Shown in pieces: positions 59,264 to 64,000 of a stretch of 64,000 bases of DNA (its first letter is position 1; every line of letters starts with the position of its first letter). Both the position numbers and the translations under genes were made by a program. The stretch comes from DATMNI01 sp035570275 (lineage in GTDB: Bacteria; Acidobacteriota; Terriglobia; Bryobacterales; Bryobacteraceae). The stretch is from NCBI GenBank assembly GCA_035570275.1, contig DATMNI010000182.1, forward strand, positions 24,638 through 88,637, in the 5' to 3' direction. The notes beneath the pieces are model-generated. The model had not been told where the DNA came from and did no database searches. It saw only the letters and a program-made list of their open reading frames with translations.

Positions 59264-60770
59264 GTTCAAAAGGATTGTGGGGCAGGTTGTTAGGGGTACC
59301 CTCTGGGTCCGGCGGATTGCTAATCCGCCTGCCGGCAGCACGCGTACTTTCGGCAGGCGGATTGCCAATCCGCCGCAGATTAACAATCTGCCCCACAAAT
59401 CTCGTCTGCCCATCATCCTCATCCTCTTCGTCTCCACGCTGGCCGCCGAACCGGCCGACTGGATCTGGAGCGCTCGCTATGTCATTACCGAGGACGCGCG
59501 CCATCGCGTCATCGAAAACGGCGCGGTGGCCGTCCGCGGCGAGCGCATCGTGGGCGTTGGGACCAAAGCCGAAATCGACGCGCGCTTTCAGCCGAAGCAG
59601 CGGCTCGACCGGCCGGACGCCATCCTCGCGCCAGGACTGATCAACACCCACACTCATGCCGCCATGTCGCTGTTCCGCGGCATCGCCGACGACATGCGGC
59701 TGCAGGACTGGCTAACGAAATTCATTTTTCCCGCCGAAGCCAAAAACGTCTCGGCCGAATTCGTGCGGTGGGGCACGCGCCTGGGCTGCCTGGAAATGCT
59801 GCTGGGCGGCACCACCACGTTCACCGATATGTATTACTTCGAAGACGTGGTGGCGGAGGCCGCCAAGGAAGCCGGAATGCGGGGCGTGTTGGGCGAGACC
59901 ATCATCGGCTTCCCGGTGGCCGATAACAAGACGCCCGCCGACGCCCTCAAGTTCACAGAGCGTTACCTGACGCGATTCCGCAATGACCCGCTGGTGGTGG
60001 CCGCCGTGGCGCCGCACGCCCTCTACACCAACTCCGACGAGACGCTGAAGGCCGCGCGCGCGCTGGCCAATAAGTACCACGCGCCGCTGATCATCCACCT
60101 TTCGGAAACCAAAAAGGAAAATGACGACGCCCTTACGGCGCGAAAAATGACGCCTACCAAGGTGCTGGATTCGCTGGGCGTACTGACTGGCCGCACCGTA
60201 GCTGCGCATTGCGTCTGGGTGAACGACGCCGACCTGTCGATTCTGAAAGCGCGCGGAGTGGGCGTGGCCCATTGCCCTTCCAGCAACATGAAACTGGCGA
60301 GCGGCGTGGCGCCGGTGGTGAAGATGCTGGCGATGGGCCTGGCGGTGGGGCTCGGTCCCGACGGCCCGGCGGGCAGCAACAACGATTTCAATCTGTTCGA
60401 AGAGATGGATCTGGCGGCGAAACTGCAGAAGGTTTCGACCGGCGACCCGCAGGCGCTGCCGGCAACTACGGCGCTCGAAATGGCCACCATCCGCGGCGCC
60501 CGCGTGCTGGGAATGGAAAAGGAAATCGGATCGCTCGAAGCCGGAAAGCGCGCCGACATGATCCTGGTGCGCACCGACCGGCCGAATGCGGTGCCTATGT
60601 ACGATCCGATCTCGCAGATGGTCTACGCCCTGAAAGCCGACGACGTACGCGACGTGATGGTGAACGGCAAGCCCGTGGTGCGCGACGCGGTGATCCAGAC
60701 GCTCAACCAGGCGCAGATTTTGCAGAAGGCCGACGAGTACCGCGGCAAGATCAGCGCGTCGTTGAAATAG
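59247..60770 (+). CDS. Amidohydrolase (MtaD/SAH-deaminase-like) with repeat-encoded N-terminal extension
   Basis: A TIM-barrel metal-dependent amidohydrolase of 507 residues from the ATG at 59247. Metal ligands: the HTH motif (His135, His137 in NTHTHAAMSLFRG), HLSETKKE, AAHCVWVND and GLGPDGPAGSNND with the Asp. It resembles S-adenosylhomocysteine/5'-methylthioadenosine deaminases and related aminohydrolases, which fits a nucleoside-salvage operon. Odd: residues about 11-50 are encoded by an inverted-pair dispersed repeat (RRIANPP occurs twice), and a signal-peptide-like segment (LPIILILFVSTLAAEP) begins only after it, with no start codon between. The true start, and whether the protein is exported, are uncertain. 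Confidence 0.85.
   Translation: MSHSYRFKRIVGQVVRGTLWVRRIANPPAGSTRTFGRRIANPPQINNLPHKSRLPIILILFVSTLAAEPADWIWSARYVITEDARHRVIENGAVAVRGERIVGVGTKAEIDARFQPKQRLDRPDAILAPGLINTHTHAAMSLFRGIADDMRLQDWLTKFIFPAEAKNVSAEFVRWGTRLGCLEMLLGGTTTFTDMYYFEDVVAEAAKEAGMRGVLGETIIGFPVADNKTPADALKFTERYLTRFRNDPLVVAAVAPHALYTNSDETLKAARALANKYHAPLIIHLSETKKENDDALTARKMTPTKVLDSLGVLTGRTVAAHCVWVNDADLSILKARGVGVAHCPSSNMKLASGVAPVVKMLAMGLAVGLGPDGPAGSNNDFNLFEEMDLAAKLQKVSTGDPQALPATTALEMATIRGARVLGMEKEIGSLEAGKRADMILVRTDRPNAVPMYDPISQMVYALKADDVRDVMVNGKPVVRDAVIQTLNQAQILQKADEYRGKISASLK
59277..59397. repeat. Inverted pair of dispersed repeats inside the amidohydrolase 5' end
   Basis: Left arm GTGGGGCAGGTTGTTA... with GGCGGATTGCTAATCCGCC; right arm GGCGGATTGCCAATCCGCC then GCAGATTAACAATCTGCCCCAC. 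The arms are reverse complements over most of their length and the right arm, reversed, closely matches the copy at 8998-9063. The frame is open through the whole element. Confidence 0.8.
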
Positions 60771-60785
60771 ACTGACCTGTGGGGG

Positions 60786-60967
60786 GACGCCAAGTTTTTG
60801 ATTGCCTCGCTCAGTGCTTTTGGCGCCACAGACATGGCCTTGGATCTCCTGAATTGCGGTAATCCTGAGTTGGCCGACGCCGCGGCTACTGGGCCAAAGA
60901 CAGAGGCTACCACGTCACAAGAAAAGATGCCATGGTCAATTTCGGCTCGAAATGGGGAAGTCACTAA
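60786..60967 (+). pseudogene. Frameshifted fragment of an unknown small protein
   Basis: One frame reads DAKFLIASLSAFGATDMALD and LLNCGNPELADAA; after a frameshift near 60883 another continues RGYWAKDRGYHVTRKDAMV and FGSKWGSH-stop. Both parts look protein-like and together suggest a decayed gene that has lost its 5' end. No family is named. The GCCAGC-CATA-GCTGGC hairpin at 61010-61025 follows. Confidence 0.45.
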
Positions 60968-61079
60968 CCCCGAATTCCGCGTGGGCGCAGCGCGGCCGCG
61001 TAGTGTTTTGCCAGCCATAGCTGGCTACGCCGCAAAATGACGATTGAATTTCGCAAGCTTCTGGAATAGACTGCAATCC

Positions 61080-62585
61080 ATGGACCTGGGTACCATGCTG
61101 CGCCACTCAGCCGCGAGGAATCCGCAAAAACCTGCAGTTATCTGCGGCGGCCAAATAGCTTCCTATGAAGCGCTGGACCTGTCAACCGACGCTCTGGCAC
61201 GCTGGCTTTTGCGGGAGGGTTTGCAAACCGGCGACCGCGTGGCCATCCACTGGTGCAATTCCGTGGAGGTGGTGAATCTCTATTTCGCCTGCTTCAAAGC
61301 GGGGCTGATCGCGGTGCCGGTCAACAACCGGCTGAAGGCCCCCGAGATCGCCTATATCCTGCGACACTCCCAGGCTAAGCTGTGTTTCAGCCAGCCCGAG
61401 TTGGCACCCCTCTGCGAGGAAGTGTGCGCGGAATGTCCGGACCTGCAGCGCATCTACACCTCGCTTCCATCGCTGGCAACCACGGAGCCGGGCAGCGTCG
61501 ACTTGCCCGATGTCGCTCCCGACCAGATAGCGGCGATTTTGTACACATCCGGCACCACAGCACGGCCCAAAGGCGTCATGCACACCCACGTTTCTCTCAC
61601 TGGTGCCACGGAGTTGATGATCCTGCTGGGCCTGGACGAAACCCACACCGTGCTGGCAGTGACGCAGATGGTGCACATCGCGGCACTGGCTTGCGCGTTG
61701 TTGCCGGTATTATCCTGCGGCGGGACGGTCGTTTTGCTTCCTGCGTTCGACGCCGCCGCGGCCCTGGACTTGATCGACCGTTGGCGATGCTCGTACTTCC
61801 TTATCTTGCCTGCGATGCTGCGGTTCGTTGTCGAAGAACAGGGCCGCAGTCCGCGCAACGTCAGTTCTGTTCGTTTGTGCCTCGCCGGCGGCGACACCGT
61901 GCCGGTGACTCTGCAGAAAGGCTTCCGCGCCCTCTTTGCAGTTCCGGTGCGGGAACTCTTTGGGATGACCGAGACTGTGCCCGTCACTTGCATTCGCGAA
62001 GACGCGCCGCGGATCGGCTCTATAGGCCCCGCGTTGGACGCCGTGGATGCCCGCGTGGCGGGCCTGACCGGCAAGGTCGTGGCCGATGGACAGATCGGCG
62101 AACTGCAGGTACAAAGCCCGGCCAATTGCGTGGGGTACTGGGACGACCCGCAAGCCACCGCCGCCGCCTTTGACGACGGCTGGCTGCGCACCGGCGACCT
62201 GGTGAGGCGCGACGCCGACGGGTTCTTTTGGTTCGAAGGGCGCGTCAAGCAGATCATCATCCGCGGCGGCTCCAACATTTCGCCGCAGGAAGTGGAAGAG
62301 GCGCTGTATCACCATCCCGCTGTCCTCGAGGCTGGCGTCATCGGCATGCCCGACCCGGTCCACGGTGAAAAAGTGATCGCGTTCGTAGCCTTGCGCGAGG
62401 GATTCGCCGCTGGCGAGCAGGAGCTGCGCGACTTGGTCCACAGCCGTATCGCCGACTACAAGACCCCGGAGCGCGTCATATTTCTACCGGTTCTCCCCAA
62501 AGGACTCACGGGCAAGGTGCAGCGCCGCGCGTTGAAAGATATGGCTACGGAGCCTCCGGAACGGGGCTTGGCCGCCGACGCCTGA
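61080..62585 (+). CDS. Class I adenylate-forming ligase (acyl-CoA synthetase-like)
   Basis: A 501-residue enzyme of the AMP-binding family activating a carboxylic acid as acyl-AMP. The P-loop-like motif is ILYTSGTTARPKGVMHTH; A5 is ELFGMTETVPVTC; A7 is WLRTGDLVRRDADGFFWFEGR; A8 is KQIIIRGGSNISPQEVEEAL; and the catalytic Lys lies in LPKGLTGKVQRRAL near the C-terminus. The substrate is probably a fatty or aryl acid. An in-frame TTG 36 bases upstream is the only other start; both lack a strong ribosome site. No carrier protein or beta-oxidation gene is adjacent. Confidence 0.93.
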   Translation: MDLGTMLRHSAARNPQKPAVICGGQIASYEALDLSTDALARWLLREGLQTGDRVAIHWCNSVEVVNLYFACFKAGLIAVPVNNRLKAPEIAYILRHSQAKLCFSQPELAPLCEEVCAECPDLQRIYTSLPSLATTEPGSVDLPDVAPDQIAAILYTSGTTARPKGVMHTHVSLTGATELMILLGLDETHTVLAVTQMVHIAALACALLPVLSCGGTVVLLPAFDAAAALDLIDRWRCSYFLILPAMLRFVVEEQGRSPRNVSSVRLCLAGGDTVPVTLQKGFRALFAVPVRELFGMTETVPVTCIREDAPRIGSIGPALDAVDARVAGLTGKVVADGQIGELQVQSPANCVGYWDDPQATAAAFDDGWLRTGDLVRRDADGFFWFEGRVKQIIIRGGSNISPQEVEEALYHHPAVLEAGVIGMPDPVHGEKVIAFVALREGFAAGEQELRDLVHSRIADYKTPERVIFLPVLPKGLTGKVQRRALKDMATEPPERGLAADA

Positions 62586-62889
62586 TCCACGAGAGTCGCT
62601 GGTTGAACGTCGCCGCCTGCATGTGCTGGTGTTCGAGCCGGTGCTGAAGACCTGGCGACGAATTAGCCTTCGCATGCCGGAGCGGGACAAGATGGCCTGG
62701 AAATCGACTTAAATCGAATCTAACTCCTTTGTTTGAGGAATAATCCGGGACAAAATGTTCGGATCGCCCGATAAAAAACAGGCCAGATGTCTTCCTATTG
62801 TTCCGACTCCCCTAACTAAGTCGCCGGCAGCATCGACACGATCTCCGCCCAATGGCCAGCGACGCCGTTGCCGCCGGGCTGGGAGCAAC
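62586..62889. other. Stretch with gene debris
   Basis: About 300 bases. One short frame ends RRISLRMPERDKMAWKST-stop at 62712 and looks like a coding remnant. The part from about 62830 (SDAVAAGLGAT in one frame) resembles the sequence preceding the lhgO relic but is out of frame with it. Nothing intact. Confidence 0.5.
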
Positions 62890-63242
62890 ATGCGCATTGT
62901 GCCCTCCCGCGGCGAGTATTACCAAATCCGCCCGGAACGCCAGAGCCTGGTGCGTCACCTGATCTACCCGGTGCCCGACCCGCAGTTCCCCTTCCTGGGC
63001 GTGCATTTCACGCGCCTCATGCATGGCGGCATCGAGGCCGGGCCGAACGCCGTACTGGCCTTCGCCCGCGAGGGCTACCGGAAATCCGATTTCAACCTGG
63101 TGGATCTGTACGACGCCCTGACCTACGGCGGCTTCCGGCGCTTCATGCGGCGCTACCCTTCCATGTGCTGGTACGGACTGCGCCGCGGGTTGAGCCGTGA
63201 GATGTTTTGCGAATCGCTGCAGCGCCTGGTGCTCGAGATCGA
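62890..63242 (+). pseudogene. lhgO: 3' relic of an L-2-hydroxyglutarate oxidase gene
   Basis: The frame MRIVPSRGEYYQIRPERQSL, then LIYPVPDPQFPFLGVHFTRLM, GIEAGPNAVLAFAREGYRKS and RLVLEIDEG matches the C-terminal catalytic part of LhgO/YgaF FAD enzymes. The FAD-binding N-terminus is missing and the sequence before 62890 is frameshifted. The similarity ends abruptly at 63242, where a copy of an amidohydrolase segment begins. It cannot encode a functional enzyme. Confidence 0.82.
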
Positions 63243-63514
63243 TGAAGGCGGCGCGCGCTGGCCAATAAGTACAACGCGCCGCTGATCATCCATCCTTCGG
63301 AAACCAAAAAGGAAATGACGACACCCTCACGGCGCGAAAAATGACGCCCACCAAGGTGCTGGATTCGCTGGGCGTCCTGACTGACCGCACCGTAGCCGCG
63401 CATTGCGTCTGGGTGAACGACGCCGACCTGTCGATTCTGAAAGCGCGCGGAGTGGGCGTGGCCCGTTGCCCTTCCAGCAACATGAAACTGGCCAGCGGCG
63501 TGGCGCCGGTGGTG
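63243..63514 (+). pseudogene. Second copy of an internal amidohydrolase segment
   Basis: 272 bases matching 60046-60320 with about 12 substitutions and two small deletions (2 bases in the GCGCGC run, 1 base in AAGGAAAATG), near 95% identity by eye. It covers the region with HLSETKKE through AAHCVWVND and the ASGVAP segment, lacks both ends of the gene and is frameshifted. Confidence 0.9.
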
Positions 63515-64000
63515 ATGGACGGAGCAACTTGGGTCGAGCGAGGGGTCGACCGAGCGGTCGGCCGATCTGCCGTGGGCACGGACCCGTTTTAATATACGAG
63601 CCTAAATCGGAGTCGGCGTTTTAAGCACCGGATCGAAGACCAGCACTATCAGAGGGGAAAATCATTCGGCGACTCTTTCTTGTGTACGTCGTTTGGAGGT
63701 GCGAATGGGAAAAGAGACACGTGTGCCGCGAGAGTAAGTCGAAATTCGTTGCGGGCGGCCGGGCTTTTGGGGTTGTCCCCTCGGACTTATCGCCGTGCGT
63801 GTCGGCCGCCCAATGGATTGGAGAGCACCTTCGATGATCTAGGCCCGCTGAATGGCGGACATATCCTTGCCGATTTGGCGCTCTTCCTCTGGTACCAAGT
63901 GGGGCGACAATGAACGCTATCCGCACACCACCCGATGTTATGGGTTCGAACCCAAGATCTCTCCCCCGACCCCGTAGCACTGCTCAGACAGCCGTGAAGG
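63515..64000. other. Right-edge stretch without an intact gene
   Basis: About 485 bases. A frame at 63680-63913 contains LRAAGLLGLSPRTYRRA, which looks like a helix-turn-helix piece of a transposase, but nothing else supports it. TGGGTTCGAACCCA at 63941-63954 resembles a T-loop but no tRNA body is present. Confidence 0.45.

Noticed and set aside
63941..63954. TGGGTTCGAACCCA as the T-arm of a tRNA
   Set aside because: No acceptor, D or anticodon stems can be built from the surrounding sequence; it is a simple palindrome.

Overview
The window looks like a chromosomal segment from a high-GC soil acidobacterium, most like Bryobacterales/Candidatus Solibacter. This is inferred from gene content, not from a database search. 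The pointers are a 1,231-residue Oar-like TonB-dependent receptor with an N-terminal carboxypeptidase-regulatory-type domain, a very long MacB/FtsX permease of the acidobacterial duplicated-permease type, many secreted proteins of unknown function, an isolated nuoM, and several families of dispersed palindromic repeats. I see no rRNA, tRNA, CRISPR array or prophage.

Layout. 0-5.1 kb: the 3' part of a giant secreted protein built from TIG/IPT-like repeats and four copies of a second module. 5.2-9 kb: a DUF1992 protein, a class C beta-lactamase-fold hydrolase and an S10 carboxypeptidase. 9.2-10.7 kb: an ECF sigma factor, a zinc-binding anti-sigma factor and a zinc-ribbon membrane protein in one overlapping operon. 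10.8-13.6 kb: a DinB-like protein, orphan nuoM and a broken REP-associated transposase flanked by hairpin repeats. 13.6-18.7 kb: an ABC exporter whose permease fuses an ABC-2-like half to a MacB/FtsX half. 18.9-24.2 kb: a beta-barrel/YceI pair, a methyltransferase and FAD-oxidoreductase pair, a nested palindrome and a polyphosphate glucokinase. 24.6-28.4 kb: a small stress cluster (DUF3309, CsbD, BON), a secreted protein, cytochrome P460 and an SDR. 28.5-33 kb: alanine dehydrogenase, two Uma2 genes (one frameshifted), acyl-CoA dehydrogenase, a LolA-like protein and a CDGSH protein. 33.2-40.8 kb: an MdtABC-like RND efflux operon with two permeases.

40.9-47 kb is a disordered accessory zone. 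It holds a NYN nuclease/cold-shock fusion, a truncated HNH gene, a 613-bp second copy of the 3' end of the RND gene, hicB with a ruined hicA, two further hicA ghosts, a 55-residue Cys-rich protein, a ribbon-helix-helix gene overlapping an 81-residue partner (toxin-antitoxin-like), and an AAA ATPase. 47-52.7 kb: a DUF1801 protein, two tandem secreted paralogues and the TonB receptor. 52.8-55.3 kb: a Phd/VapC pair, a YidC paralogue and Mrp. 55.5-60.8 kb: a translationally coupled nucleoside-salvage operon (pyrimidine phosphorylase, NupC transporter, purine nucleoside phosphorylase, cytidine deaminase, amidohydrolase). 61-62.6 kb: an acyl-CoA/acid ligase. 62.9-63.5 kb: an lhgO 3' relic joined directly to a second copy of part of the amidohydrolase gene.

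The most distinctive themes are (i) partial gene duplications placed a few kb downstream of their parents, seen twice; (ii) several dispersed palindrome families, one concentric at 23.1-23.45 kb, one flanking the transposase relic with compensatory stem changes, and one absorbed into the coding frame of the amidohydrolase; and (iii) small toxin-antitoxin-like gene pairs in various states of decay.
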